Assembly (NCBI RefSeq): GCF_947241705.1
Contig: NC_079270.1
Coordinates: forward strand, 620,001-684,000
DNA from: Saccharomyces mikatae IFO 1815
Taxonomy: Eukaryota > Ascomycota > Saccharomycetes > Saccharomycetales > Saccharomycetaceae
Direction of reading: 5' to 3'
Length of the DNA: 64,000 nucleotides
This document shows, piece after piece, positions 1 to 10,511 of the stretch; position 1 is the first letter of the stretch, and each line of letters opens with the position of its first letter. Made by a program: the position numbers and the translations under genes. The notes below the pieces were generated by a model. The model ran no database searches. It saw only the letters and a list, made by a program, of their open reading frames with translations, and was not told the origin of the DNA.

Positions 1-2
1 GT

Positions 3-3000
3 GCTGACACTGAATTATCTTACAGTGGTTACTCCGGTGACGATATCAGGAAGCATTTCCGTGGTGAAGTCGTCTACAACGCAGAAGCCGATATTCATCT
101 ACCTCATCTAACAGTCTTCGAAACATTAGTTACAGTGGCAAGATTAAAAACGCCCCAAAATCGTATCAAGGGCGTCGATAGAGAAAGCTATGCAAACCAT
201 TTAGCTGAAGTCGCAATGGCTACATACGGTCTATCACATACTAGAGACACAAAGGTCGGTAACGATATTGTTAGAGGTGTCTCCGGTGGTGAAAGAAAGC
301 GTGTTTCCATCGCTGAAGTTTCCATTTGCGGGTCCAAATTTCAATGCTGGGATAACGCTACAAGAGGGTTGGATTCGGCCACCGCTTTAGAATTTATTCG
401 TGCCCTGAAGACTCAAGCTGATATTTCTAATACATCTGCTACTGTCGCTATCTACCAATGTTCTCAAGACGCATACAATCTATTTAACAAAGTATGTGTC
501 TTAGATGATGGATATCAGATTTACTATGGCCCAGGTGATAAAGCCAAGAAATATTTTGAAGATATGGGATATGTGTGCCCAAAGAGACAAACAACCGCTG
601 ACTTTTTGACCTCTGTCACAAGTCCTTCAGAAAGAGTACTAAACAATGACATGCTGAAACGAGGCATTCGTATTCCACAAACTCCAAAAGAAATGAATGA
701 TTACTGGATAAAATCTCAAAACTACAAGGATTTAATGAAAGAAGTCGACCAACGTTTGGCAAGTAGTGACGAAGCCACTCGTGAAGCTATCAGGGAAGCA
801 CACATTGCTAAGCAATCAAACAAGGCAAGACCTTCTTCTCCTTACACCGTCAACTACATGATGCAAGTCAAATACCTGCTGATAAGAAATATGTGGAGAC
901 TGCGAAATAATATTGGATTTACATTGTTTATGATCCTGGGTAATTCAAGTATGGCTTTAATTTTGGGTTCAATGTTTTATAAGATCATGAAAAAGGGTGA
1001 TACATCTACATTTTATTTCCGTGGATCTGCCATGTTTTTTGCTATCCTGTTTAATGCGTTTTCCTCCCTATTAGAAATTTTCTCTTTGTATGAAGCCAGA
1101 CCAATCACTGAAAAGCATAGAACATATTCGCTATATCACCCAAGTGCCGATGCGTTTGCATCAGTTCTTTCAGAAATACCTACGAAATTAATCATCGCTA
1201 CCTGTTTCAATATTATTTTTTATTTCCTAGTTGACTTCAGAAGAAATGCTGGAGTTTTCTTTTTCTACTTATTAATTAATATTGTAGCAGTTTTCTCTAT
1301 GTCCCATTTGTTTAGATTTGTTGGTTCGTTAACAAAGACGTTCTCAGAGGCTATGGTTCCCGCTTCCATGTTGTTACTGGCACTAGCTATGTATACCGGT
1401 TTCGCCATTCCAAAGAAGAAGATTTTACGTTGGTCCAAATGGATTTGGTATATCAATCCTCTGGCTTACTTATTTGAGTCCCTGTTAATTAACGAGTTCC
1501 ATGATAGGAAGTTCCCATGTGCTGAATATATTCCTCGTGGTCCGGCTTATGCTAACATAACTGGTACTGAATCTGTCTGCACTGTTGTTGGATCCATTCC
1601 TGGCCAAGATTATGTTCTGGGTGATGATTTTATCAAGGAAAGTTACCAATATTATCACAAAGACAAATGGCGTGGTTTCGGTATAGGTATGGCTTATGTT
1701 GTTTTCTTCTTCTTTGTTTACCTATTCTTATGTGAATACAATGAGGGTGCCAAACAGAAGGGTGAAATCTTAGTTTTCCCACGCAGTATAATTAAGAAGA
1801 TGAAGAAAAGAGGTGAATTGAAGGAGAAGAATGTGAGTGACCCTGAGAACGTTGGCGAACCTAGTGATTTATCTAGTGATAGGAAAATGTTACAAGAAAG
1901 TTCTGAAGAGGAATCTGACACGTATGGAGATGTTGGTTTATCAAAGTCCGAAGCCATTTTTCACTGGAGAAACCTATGTTACGAGGTTCAAATCAAAACT
2001 GAAACAAGACGCATTTTAAACAATGTTGATGGTTGGGTCAAGCCAGGAACATTAACAGCCTTAATGGGTGCTTCTGGTGCTGGAAAAACTACTTTGTTGG
2101 ACTGTTTAGCAGAAAGAGTTACCATGGGTGTTATTACTGGTGATATTTTTGTTGACGGTATTCCTCGTGATAAATCTTTCCCAAGATCTATTGGTTATTG
2201 TCAACAACAAGATTTGCATTTGAAAACTGCTACTGTTAGAGAATCACTAAGATTCTCTGCTTATTTACGTCAACCTGCCGAAGTTTCCATTGAAGAAAAA
2301 GATAGATACGTTGAGGAAGTTATCAAGATTCTGGAAATGGAAAAATATGCTGATGCAGTTGTCGGAATTGCAGGTGAAGGTTTAAATGTTGAACAAAGGA
2401 AGAGATTAACTATCGGTGTTGAACTGACTGCAAAACCAAAGTTATTGGTCTTTTTGGATGAACCAACCTCCGGTTTAGATTCTCAAACCGCTTGGTCAAT
2501 CTGTCAATTGATGAAAAAACTAGCAAACCACGGTCAAGCAATTCTATGTACTATCCATCAACCATCTGCTATCCTAATGCAAGAATTTGATCGTTTACTA
2601 TTTATGCAACGTGGTGGTAAGACCGTTTATTTTGGAGATTTAGGTGAAGGTTGTAAAACTATGATTGATTACTTCGAAAATCACGGTGCCCATAAATGTC
2701 CTGAGAATGCAAACCCAGCCGAATGGATGTTAGAAGTTGTTGGTGCTGCTCCCGGTTCTCATGCGAGCCAAGATTATCACGAAGTTTGGAGGAATTCTGA
2801 AGAGTACAAGGCTATTCAATCTGAATTAGATTGGATGGAGAAGGAATTACCAAAGAAGTGCTCTTTGACTTCCTCTGAAGAGCAACATGAATTTTCACAA
2901 TCAGTTTCTTATCAAACAAAATTGGTCAGTGTCCGTCTGTTCCAACAGTATTGGAGATCTCCTGAATACTTATGGTCCAAATTCATTCTAACTGTTTTCA

Positions 3001-3890
3001 ATCAATTATTCATCGGTTTTACTTTCTTCAAGGCTGGGACTTCACTACAAGGTTTACAGAATCAAATGTTAGCTGTGTTTATGTTTACGGTTATTTTCAA
3101 TCCTATTTTGCAACAATATCTACCTGCTTTCGTTCAACAAAGAGATTTATACGAGGCTAGGGAACGTCCATCAAGAACCTTTTCTTGGATATCGTTCATT
3201 TTTGCTCAAATTTTAGTGGAAGTTCCATGGAATATATTAGCAGGTACCATTGCTTATTTTATTTACTACTACCCGATTGGGTTTTACTCAAATGCGTCAG
3301 CCGCTGGCCAGTTGCATGAAAGAGGTGCTTTGTTTTGGTTATTCTCTTGTGCTTTCTACGTTTACGTTGGTTCGATGGGTCTGCTTGTCATCTCGTTCAA
3401 CCAAGTTGCAGAAAGTGCTGCTAATCTAGCATCTCTATTGTTTACTATGTCATTATCTTTCTGCGGTGTTATGACCACCCCTAGTGCGATGCCCAGATTT
3501 TGGATATTTATGTACAGAGTATCACCTTTGACTTACTTCATACAAGCTCTGCTAGCAGTGGGTGTCGCTAATGTGGACGTTAAATGTGCTGATTACGAAT
3601 TGTTGAAATTCACGCCCTCATCTGGTATGACATGTGGACAATATATGGAACCTTATTTAGAACTAGCCAAGACTGGTTATTTGACGGATGAAAATGCGAC
3701 TGACTCTTGTAGTTTCTGCCAAATCTCCACAACCAACGCTTACTTAGCTAATGTCAATTCCTACTACAGCGAGAGATGGAGAAATTTCGGTATTTTCATT
3801 TGTTACATTGCATTCAATTATATCGCTGGTGTCTTTTTCTACTGGCTTGCAAGAGTGCCTAAAAAGAACGGCAAGCTTTCCAAAAAGTAA
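3..3890 (+). CDS. PDR5: Pdr5 multidrug ABC transporter, 5' end outside the window
   Basis: Plasma-membrane ABCG/PDR-type efflux pump that exports many drugs and steroids. The frame is open from base 3 and gives 1295 residues. S. cerevisiae Pdr5 has 1511, so about 216 N-terminal residues, including the first Walker A, lie off the left edge. Visible in order are the NBD1 signature VSGGERKR (about 279-302), the NBD1 Walker B region with Asn in CWDNATRGLDS, a first membrane domain (about 870-1740), NBD2 Walker A GASGAGKTT at 2067-2093, the degenerate NBD2 signature LNVEQRKR, Walker B LLVFLDEP, and a second membrane domain ending in a Lys-rich tail. The split of canonical and degenerate ATP-site motifs is normal for this family. 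The gene is intact as far as it is visible. PDR10 or PDR15 are possible alternatives, but the sequence and the SLP1 neighbour fit PDR5. Confidence 0.96.
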   Translation, partial: ADTELSYSGYSGDDIRKHFRGEVVYNAEADIHLPHLTVFETLVTVARLKTPQNRIKGVDRESYANHLAEVAMATYGLSHTRDTKVGNDIVRGVSGGERKRVSIAEVSICGSKFQCWDNATRGLDSATALEFIRALKTQADISNTSATVAIYQCSQDAYNLFNKVCVLDDGYQIYYGPGDKAKKYFEDMGYVCPKRQTTADFLTSVTSPSERVLNNDMLKRGIRIPQTPKEMNDYWIKSQNYKDLMKEVDQRLASSDEATREAIREAHIAKQSNKARPSSPYTVNYMMQVKYLLIRNMWRLRNNIGFTLFMILGNSSMALILGSMFYKIMKKGDTSTFYFRGSAMFFAILFNAFSSLLEIFSLYEARPITEKHRTYSLYHPSADAFASVLSEIPTKLIIATCFNIIFYFLVDFRRNAGVFFFYLLINIVAVFSMSHLFRFVGSLTKTFSEAMVPASMLLLALAMYTGFAIPKKKILRWSKWIWYINPLAYLFESLLINEFHDRKFPCAEYIPRGPAYANITGTESVCTVVGSIPGQDYVLGDDFIKESYQYYHKDKWRGFGIGMAYVVFFFFVYLFLCEYNEGAKQKGEILVFPRSIIKKMKKRGELKEKNVSDPENVGEPSDLSSDRKMLQESSEEESDTYGDVGLSKSEAIFHWRNLCYEVQIKTETRRILNNVDGWVKPGTLTALMGASGAGKTTLLDCLAERVTMGVITGDIFVDGIPRDKSFPRSIGYCQQQDLHLKTATVRESLRFSAYLRQPAEVSIEEKDRYVEEVIKILEMEKYADAVVGIAGEGLNVEQRKRLTIGVELTAKPKLLVFLDEPTSGLDSQTAWSICQLMKKLANHGQAILCTIHQPSAILMQEFDRLLFMQRGGKTVYFGDLGEGCKTMIDYFENHGAHKCPENANPAEWMLEVVGAAPGSHASQDYHEVWRNSEEYKAIQSELDWMEKELPKKCSLTSSEEQHEFSQSVSYQTKLVSVRLFQQYWRSPEYLWSKFILTVFNQLFIGFTFFKAGTSLQGLQNQMLAVFMFTVIFNPILQQYLPAFVQQRDLYEARERPSRTFSWISFIFAQILVEVPWNILAGTIAYFIYYYPIGFYSNASAAGQLHERGALFWLFSCAFYVYVGSMGLLVISFNQVAESAANLASLLFTMSLSFCGVMTTPSAMPRFWIFMYRVSPLTYFIQALLAVGVANVDVKCADYELLKFTPSSGMTCGQYMEPYLELAKTGYLTDENATDSCSFCQISTTNAYLANVNSYYSERWRNFGIFICYIAFNYIAGVFFYWLARVPKKNGKLSKK

Positions 3891-4225
3891 TATATCTACG
3901 GTTTCAGCAAATAATTCCAAAGCATGGACTTTTTTAAATTAATTTTACATAAATATCACATAAAGTGCATAATTACGAGTTTTCTTTTTTCTCAATTAAG
4001 TGAGTTTTCGATGTTTGTTTGTTTACTTGCGGCATGAATATATCGAGTCTTAGTGTCCGAAAAAATTCCTGAAGTTTTATTCCAAGATTATCTCATCAAT
4101 ATTTTTCTATGGGCATCTATATACGGCGTAGGAACATTATATCTTAACTGCGTCCTACAGTTGAAAAGAAACACCGCGATGATTATACGTAAAGTATAAG
4201 ATATATCCCATTGTTATCCGTCCGA
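3891..4225. other. PDR5-SLP1 intergenic region
   Basis: A tandem gap of about 335 bases that must hold the PDR5 3' end and the SLP1 promoter. It is AT-rich, with a TATA-like run TCTATATAC near 4117-4125. I see no other gene or repeat. Confidence 0.5.
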
Positions 4226-5992
4226 ATGACAAACCGTCTTCTCATATACGGGCTTATTTTGTGGGCTAGTATAATCGGATCCTTCGCATTAGACAGGAAC
4301 GAAACTGACCAAGATACCAAGATAGATCTACACAATGCCACCGTGATCACTGATCGAGGTACAACGAATGCACAGAAAGAAGGCTCATCACCGCTATCTA
4401 CCGGTTCTTTAAGAGGCCGTGATTTTGGACAGGCTACTAGAGTTGAGATACGGCAGGCTAAAGTACGAGAAGGCGATGGGAGGGAAGAGCAAAGCGTACT
4501 GACGCAACCTGCAAGCTCAATGAACCCCAGCCTTTCGAGTAACTCATTTTTGTCGTTTGATGAATGGAAGAAGGTTAAGTCGAAGGAACACTCAACAGGC
4601 CCTGATCGTCATCTTAGTCGCATGAGGGAGCCAATCGATCCATCCTGTTATAAAGAAAGAGAATGTATAGGAGAAGAATTAGAAATAGATTTAGGGTTTC
4701 TGACTAACAAAGATGAATGGAGTGAAGGAGGAGAAGGGTTTCAAAAAATTTTTAATGACGAAGAGGATATAAGAAAAGTATACAAGAAACAATTTAACTA
4801 CGCATCTTTAGATTGCGCTGCAACCATTGTAAAAAGCAACTCAGAAGCAATTGGTGCTACTTCTATCTTGATTGAAAGCAAAGATAAGTATTTGCTGAAT
4901 CCCTGTTCAGCTCCGCAGCAATTTGTTGTTATAGAGCTTTGCGAAGATATTCTAGTTGAGGAAATAGACATTGCTAATTACGAATTCTTTTCGTCAACTT
5001 TCAAGAAATTCAGAGTATCAGTTTCTGATATAATGCCGGTGGTTAGGAACGAATGGACAATATTAGGGGAGTTTGAAGCAGAGAATTCAAGAGAACTACA
5101 AAAGTTTCAAATTAATAATCCTCAGATCTGGGCAAGCTACCTCAAAATTGAAGTATTATCTCATTATGATGATGAATTTTACTGTCCCATCTCTTTAATC
5201 AAAGTATATGGTAAGACCATGATGGATGAATTCAAAATCGATCAACTCAAAGCCCAAGAGGATAAAGAGCATCTTCTAGCAGTTAAAAGCATAAACAATT
5301 TGGATGAAGAAAGTATTCCAGATGAATGTAAAAACGTGGGAACACATTTAGAAACTCTGAATACAAGTGCCGTGTCAGATATAACTGGGGTATTATCATG
5401 TACGTCTAAGCTTATTCCCTTGAAATTTGATGAATTTTTCAAGGAGGTCGGCGCTTCCTTTTGTCCCCCCAAACAGATATCATCATCATCGCCATCTTCT
5501 GCTGTTCCTGTAATCCCAGAAGAATCTATCTTCAAAAACATTATGAAAAGATTGTCTCAACTGGAGACCAATTCCAGTTTAACAGTTTCTTACATTGAAG
5601 AACAAAGCAAATTACTATCGAGATCATTTGAACAGCTTGAAATTGCTCATGAGGCAAAATTCGGTCATCTTGTCACGATGTTTAACGAGACAATGATGAA
5701 TAATTTAGATCTGCTGAATAACTTTGCTAATCAACTAAAAGACCAATCATTACGTATATTAGAAGAACAAAAACTGGAAAATGACAAATTTACCAATCGT
5801 CATTTACTACATTTAGAAAGATTAGAAAAGGAAGTGAGTTTTCAAAGAAGAATTGTTTATGCATCATTTTTCGCTTTTGTGGGGTTGATATCTTATCTAT
5901 TAATAACAAGAGAGCTCTACTTCGACGATTTCGAAGAAAATAAAAACGATAATATCAGAAAAGTAGACATTGTCCAGCAAGCCATCAAATGA
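4226..5992 (+). CDS. SLP1: SUN-like ER membrane protein Slp1
   Basis: The protein has 588 residues (587 in S. cerevisiae). The first ATG is at 4226; the frame is open 15 bases further upstream but without an ATG. It begins with a hydrophobic signal sequence (about residues 5-22), then a polar linker holding the SFLSFDEWKK motif, a SUN-like jelly-roll domain (about 185-335), coiled-coil-prone sequence, and one membrane span near 545-565 followed by an acidic tail. In S. cerevisiae Slp1 works with Emp65 in the ER to protect soluble luminal proteins from degradation, and it is also linked to nuclear-envelope protein placement. The domain order is read from the sequence; the role is from the family. 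Confidence 0.94.
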   Translation: MTNRLLIYGLILWASIIGSFALDRNETDQDTKIDLHNATVITDRGTTNAQKEGSSPLSTGSLRGRDFGQATRVEIRQAKVREGDGREEQSVLTQPASSMNPSLSSNSFLSFDEWKKVKSKEHSTGPDRHLSRMREPIDPSCYKERECIGEELEIDLGFLTNKDEWSEGGEGFQKIFNDEEDIRKVYKKQFNYASLDCAATIVKSNSEAIGATSILIESKDKYLLNPCSAPQQFVVIELCEDILVEEIDIANYEFFSSTFKKFRVSVSDIMPVVRNEWTILGEFEAENSRELQKFQINNPQIWASYLKIEVLSHYDDEFYCPISLIKVYGKTMMDEFKIDQLKAQEDKEHLLAVKSINNLDEESIPDECKNVGTHLETLNTSAVSDITGVLSCTSKLIPLKFDEFFKEVGASFCPPKQISSSSPSSAVPVIPEESIFKNIMKRLSQLETNSSLTVSYIEEQSKLLSRSFEQLEIAHEAKFGHLVTMFNETMMNNLDLLNNFANQLKDQSLRILEEQKLENDKFTNRHLLHLERLEKEVSFQRRIVYASFFAFVGLISYLLITRELYFDDFEENKNDNIRKVDIVQQAIK

Positions 5993-6147
5993 GGTATAAA
6001 GACGTTATAAACAGTTCCAACAATGTTTTGATCGGATTCGTAGCAGGGACTCAGGGTGAATGCACCTATATTTACATACAGAATGTTCCCTAAAAAAATA
6101 TCAAATGCTTTTATCTGTTTCTAATTATTCTACATACATAAACTATT

Positions 6148-7500
6148 TTAATCAGTTTCTAATAGTCTATGAAGGTAATTCACAGTTTCTTGGGGGGAAG
6201 CTATCCAGAGGGTGCATCCAGCCAATCTTGCCTTGAAATCGTTTGCTGAGCCCACCGGTGCAAACTGATCGCCAACATGCAAGGTTTCAGAGGGCTTGAT
6301 AGGGGCTTCAGGATTATAAAATTGTTGTAGTGAACGAACACCAAGGTCTTTCCCTCCTATATCGCACCAAACATCACTACCACCGTCAAAACAACTAAAT
6401 TGGATTCTTCTAGAAGGCGCAAAAGACTCTAAAGTGTTTTGAAGAGTTAGTACTATTTCCTCCAGCTGTTCTCGGTCAAGTTTAACTGGAACTTGTCTTT
6501 TGGAAGCCTCATCGTACCTTTCGCCTGGTACAATACCAACTGCTCTCACTTTACGAATAATAGCAATTTCTGAAGGTAAGTTTAATCTTTTTCTCAACCT
6601 GTTCAAAGTCCTCTCGGCGAAGTCCAAGGTCTTTTCCACGTCTTCGAGAGACCAGGCCTTCATCATAGGCAATAACCATTCCTCTTTGTCAATTTGTCTA
6701 AATCCAAAGTTATCCTCTTCTGGATCTTCATAATAACGGAAAAGATAACTTGATTCACCACCCATAATTGTTAAGTTCTCTTTTCGAGAAACTGGTATAT
6801 CAGTTGAATCATGTAATGCCACAATTAGCCCCCTTAATCTGTTCTCATAGGTTTCAGCTTCATCATATCCAGCAGCGGTCACTATACCCACGTTGATGCC
6901 GTAGCGTAACAGCTTGAGTATATAAGGGATTACCGGGTTGGTGTAAACAAGAGACCCGCCATCTTCATACAAGGTAACATCTCCATCAAAAGTAACCAAC
7001 CTCAAAACTTTACCATTATGCAAATTCTCTTGTTTTTTGAAGTGAAAGATCTGTGCAGTGTTTAGAATATGTCTGATATCATTGAAGCTTGGTGCCACCA
7101 TTCTACGTGCAGAAATGGCCCTTTGTGAATCTTCCCATAAAAAAGCTTGCTCTAATGGAAGTTCTGTAAAAAATGTTCCTATTGATGGGACCAAAAGGTT
7201 CAAACGTGATTGTCCCAGAATATTCAGGGATTGAGAAGAGGCGCCATCTTCAATTTCATCTTGATTGATGTTTCTGGAGTCAAATTCTATCTTATCCTTA
7301 ATCAGCCCCTCAATATCTTTGAAGATATCTGCATACTGTGATCTTACACGTTGAGTTGTTGCCAAGTCATCATTGTAATCACCTTCATGAGAGACCGCAT
7401 GAAGAACAAACGGTGAGGCCAATAGCCCCTTTACCCAATCTATAAACTCATCTTTGCGGTGACTCTTTAAATGATATTCTACCCTATACCTCGAAGACAT
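6148..7500 (-). CDS. ISN1: IMP-specific 5'-nucleotidase Isn1
   Basis: The protein has 450 residues, the S. cerevisiae length. It dephosphorylates IMP to inosine in the cytosol, feeding purine salvage and excretion. The HAD-like nucleophile motif appears as TFDGDVTLYEDGG near residue 170, giving the Asp-x-Asp pair expected for phosphoaspartate chemistry. A later acidic motif, LHVGDQFAPVGSANDF, lies near residue 410 and supplies Mg-binding acids. The ATG at 7500 is the only in-frame start near the conserved N-terminus SSRYRVEYHLKSH. It is convergent with SLP1, with 155 bases between the stop codons. No damage is seen. Confidence 0.95.
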   Translation of the reverse strand: MSSRYRVEYHLKSHRKDEFIDWVKGLLASPFVLHAVSHEGDYNDDLATTQRVRSQYADIFKDIEGLIKDKIEFDSRNINQDEIEDGASSQSLNILGQSRLNLLVPSIGTFFTELPLEQAFLWEDSQRAISARRMVAPSFNDIRHILNTAQIFHFKKQENLHNGKVLRLVTFDGDVTLYEDGGSLVYTNPVIPYILKLLRYGINVGIVTAAGYDEAETYENRLRGLIVALHDSTDIPVSRKENLTIMGGESSYLFRYYEDPEEDNFGFRQIDKEEWLLPMMKAWSLEDVEKTLDFAERTLNRLRKRLNLPSEIAIIRKVRAVGIVPGERYDEASKRQVPVKLDREQLEEIVLTLQNTLESFAPSRRIQFSCFDGGSDVWCDIGGKDLGVRSLQQFYNPEAPIKPSETLHVGDQFAPVGSANDFKARLAGCTLWIASPQETVNYLHRLLETD

Positions 7501-7907
7501 TACTATATAGGTTAATATATGAAATCTTGTTAGTTTCTTGACTATGTAGGTGATATTGGACTTTCCTCGAGAAGCTTCCTTTTTTTAGTACATTCTCTCA
7601 CCTTTAAATTTTGATAAGTTAAGGGCGGCCCGTCTTACCAAACGTGACGACTGAAAAGATATGTGTTGAGAGATGATATAATACAGGAAGAAGATGAAAA
7701 ATTCTACACCAACCGATAACTATGGATCAGTACATTATGCTCAAAAAGTTATCGTTGTAATAAGAAGCGAAAGGATAATGGTAATATTAATTAAAACAAA
7801 ACATTAATTATGCTCAAAAGGAAGTAGAGATCAATGTAAAGAATAAAAAGAAACTACATAAAAAAAAGAGAATACAATCAGGAAAAACCGAAGGAAGCGA
7901 TTGTTAA
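7501..7907. other. ISN1 promoter and NFI1 3' region
   Basis: A gap of about 407 bases between two leftward genes. It is strongly A/T-rich near 7730-7900. I see no RNA gene, repeat or strong regulatory word. Confidence 0.4.
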
Positions 7908-10079
7908 TTAATCTGATGTTAAGTCAACCACTTCTGAGTTATCTTGAGTCGATGCATTAAAGTCATTAGTTTGTGCCTGTGATTTATTCATTACGGCATG
8001 ATTTGCTTGTGGTCTCCGTTTCATAAGGGTGGCATACGGATTCTTTGGAATGTAAATGGAAACATTAGAATGCCTTCTTTTCCTACTTCTTCCATCATCA
8101 GCATGTCCGGTGGCACTCACATGTATGTATGGAGGGGGTTGTGTCGCTGATGTAGTTCTTGTCGGTAGTTCCGTTTCTGCCTCCGAATTTTGTTCTACAG
8201 GGGGGATTACAGGCAAAGTACCTGGTATTCCCAGAAGATTACTATCATGCCCTGTAGTATTGTGGTTGGATCCGTAAAAACTCCTCTGCGCTTCTGTTTG
8301 ATTAGTTAAGTTTTGTAAAACAGTCGGCAATAGTGGCGTTGAGGGCCCTCTATTGTAGAAAATCCTGCTGTCACCGTTTGTCGCCGTCACGAACGAATTA
8401 ATACTGCTATTGTTTGTAGGTGTATCATTCATATTCGTATTCATACTTTGGTTTAAGAATGATTTCATCTGAAAAACATCTTGATATTGGTTTGGGTCGA
8501 TAGAAGGAGAACCTTTGGGTGTTGAAGTATGATTAGGATTGTAGCCACTAGATCCTTCTGATTCCGAGGGAAATATATCTGCCCTTAATTGATCACTAGA
8601 AGGATACGCATACCTTGAGCAGTTCCTGCCAGCCGGAACAATGGCCTCATCGTCTGAGCTATCCAGAGATATTATTTCAGGTTCGTTGTGGTTCGAACAA
8701 TTATTCATATTGGCATTGAACACGTTCCTACTATCATAATCTTGTTCTTGTTTAACAGACTCCAGCATCTCGCTTTTTACATTGTTATTCTGATTGACAT
8801 CATTCGTGATAACTGCGGAACTATCATGAACCGGTTTCCATGAACCATCAACAGATATCTCGACTTGTTCAATATCTTCTTTGCAATTCTGGATAATGCT
8901 GTTAACAAATTCCGAGATTTTTAACTGATTGAAATTTATAGAGCGTTGACAAATTGGACACTGCCATGTAGGAACTTGAGATTGAGAATGAAGAAACCAG
9001 AGTGCATCAAAACATTGGATATGCTTGCATTCTTCCGTTTTCGCCGGATACTTCATTCTTGTACACGATATAGGGCATTGCAAAGTCAACACTGTGGAAG
9101 TGGTGATAATATCATCATCATCCTGTTCGTTCAAGGTTCTTTTGATGTATGCTATTGTGGCCTGCTTAACGATTTTGGGCCTGTTCAGAATTTTTTCCAA
9201 AAGAATTTCAGGTGAGAAAGTTTCCACTATAAAACAACTTATAGAATATTCTTTATCGATGTTAAGATAATGTAAGTCTAATTGATTTACCTCCGGTGGT
9301 GATCTGAGGAAAGGTGTTAAGTTTGCAGGACTGCCTGTCCCATTCTGATTCTTTAAACCTTTCACGTTATCCTCTAGCTTATTTCCATTAAATACTAGTT
9401 CGCAGGGATATGGAAAATCTACTGCCTCATTGCCAACAGTCTCATATACTAATGGTATTGAATATCCGGAAAACAAATACAGTTTGTAACTCTTGTTAGA
9501 TTTTAAAAGTTCATGATTAGATTTGCTAACCTTGAACTTCATTTTTGTACATCCTCTTCCTACGAATTGCTTCAGTTTCTTATTAGCATCCGGTATTTGT
9601 GCTATGGTTTTGTAAAACGGTGACGTAAAGGTATATGATAAAACCTGCTGTAGGGAAATGGGTGGTAACGTAGCACTCTGAAGAGCAGTCACAGGTAGTT
9701 GTCCAGATGCTACAGGATGTTTGAACGCTCCCGTCTTTAAAGCTTCCCAAAGGTTAGAATATTTGGGTAACGATGAGTTTATCTTAACTTTTGCAATAAG
9801 GATCTTTATTGCTTTAGGCCTCCACGGATCTATATGACCAATATCACAGGATTTTCTCAGAAACTGCTTTATTCGATCTTGCAAGACAGCTTTTTTGCCT
9901 GTTATCGATAAATCCAAAGATTTGCATATTTGCTTCAATTCCACCACCTTCAATTGTTCCATCTCATTTATTGCGTCTTTTATTTCATTTATGAGACCAC
10001 CTCCTGTGCTGGACAAGGGGTTCGTAAACATATAACTGCTATTGTTGTTACTGTTATTATTAGACATGACACTTGCCAT
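7908..10079 (-). CDS. NFI1: SUMO E3 ligase Nfi1/Siz2
   Basis: The protein has 723 residues (726 in S. cerevisiae) and is a PIAS/Siz-type SUMO ligase acting with Ubc9 in the nucleus. In order it shows an Asn-rich N-terminus, a SAP DNA-binding domain (about 37-75), a PINIT domain (about 150-310), an SP-RING with the Cys/His set CPISCTRMKYPA, HIQCFDALWF and WQCPIC (about 330-380), and two SUMO-interaction motifs. These are IISLDSSDDE in the C-terminal half and VVDLTSD at the very end. The long low-complexity tail diverges most from S. cerevisiae, as expected. The ATG at 10079 gives the conserved start MASVMSNN. Confidence 0.96.
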   Translation of the reverse strand: MASVMSNNNSNNNSSYMFTNPLSSTGGGLINEIKDAINEMEQLKVVELKQICKSLDLSITGKKAVLQDRIKQFLRKSCDIGHIDPWRPKAIKILIAKVKINSSLPKYSNLWEALKTGAFKHPVASGQLPVTALQSATLPPISLQQVLSYTFTSPFYKTIAQIPDANKKLKQFVGRGCTKMKFKVSKSNHELLKSNKSYKLYLFSGYSIPLVYETVGNEAVDFPYPCELVFNGNKLEDNVKGLKNQNGTGSPANLTPFLRSPPEVNQLDLHYLNIDKEYSISCFIVETFSPEILLEKILNRPKIVKQATIAYIKRTLNEQDDDDIITTSTVLTLQCPISCTRMKYPAKTEECKHIQCFDALWFLHSQSQVPTWQCPICQRSINFNQLKISEFVNSIIQNCKEDIEQVEISVDGSWKPVHDSSAVITNDVNQNNNVKSEMLESVKQEQDYDSRNVFNANMNNCSNHNEPEIISLDSSDDEAIVPAGRNCSRYAYPSSDQLRADIFPSESEGSSGYNPNHTSTPKGSPSIDPNQYQDVFQMKSFLNQSMNTNMNDTPTNNSSINSFVTATNGDSRIFYNRGPSTPLLPTVLQNLTNQTEAQRSFYGSNHNTTGHDSNLLGIPGTLPVIPPVEQNSEAETELPTRTTSATQPPPYIHVSATGHADDGRSRKRRHSNVSIYIPKNPYATLMKRRPQANHAVMNKSQAQTNDFNASTQDNSEVVDLTSD

Positions 10080-10511
10080 CCTGCTTTTTTTCCTTTACTT
10101 TTGCTTTTCCTTATTTGTGAGTTGAGCGTTCCCAGTGCTTTTAGATTTGTGTTATTACACTAAGAAACAGTCCCTTAAAGACCAGCAAAGGGATAACTAT
10201 AGGATTATTAATTTAAGTGTTCTGTTGTTATAGGTGTACTAGATTGTGCGTATTGTATTATGTTCTGTGTGCGGTAAAATAGCCAACATAGATGGATAAA
10301 TTAACACGAAAATTAACAAACAAAATCTTAACGAACACACCTCAAGACCAGAAAAAGAAAAGAAAAGAAGGCAAGAACAAAATGATGAGTGAGCATAAGA
10401 AGATATTATATGTAGATAATTTTTTAATTCTAAATTGTTAAACTTGAATTATTTTTGCTGGATAGTGTTTTCTTTATATTAAGATATATTTAAGTTCTCT
10501 ATATTTTACTT
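10080..10511. other. NFI1 promoter and PUP1 3' region
   Basis: A gap of 432 bases between two leftward genes. It has A/T-rich stretches and purine runs near 10350-10380. I see no gene or clear named site. Confidence 0.4.
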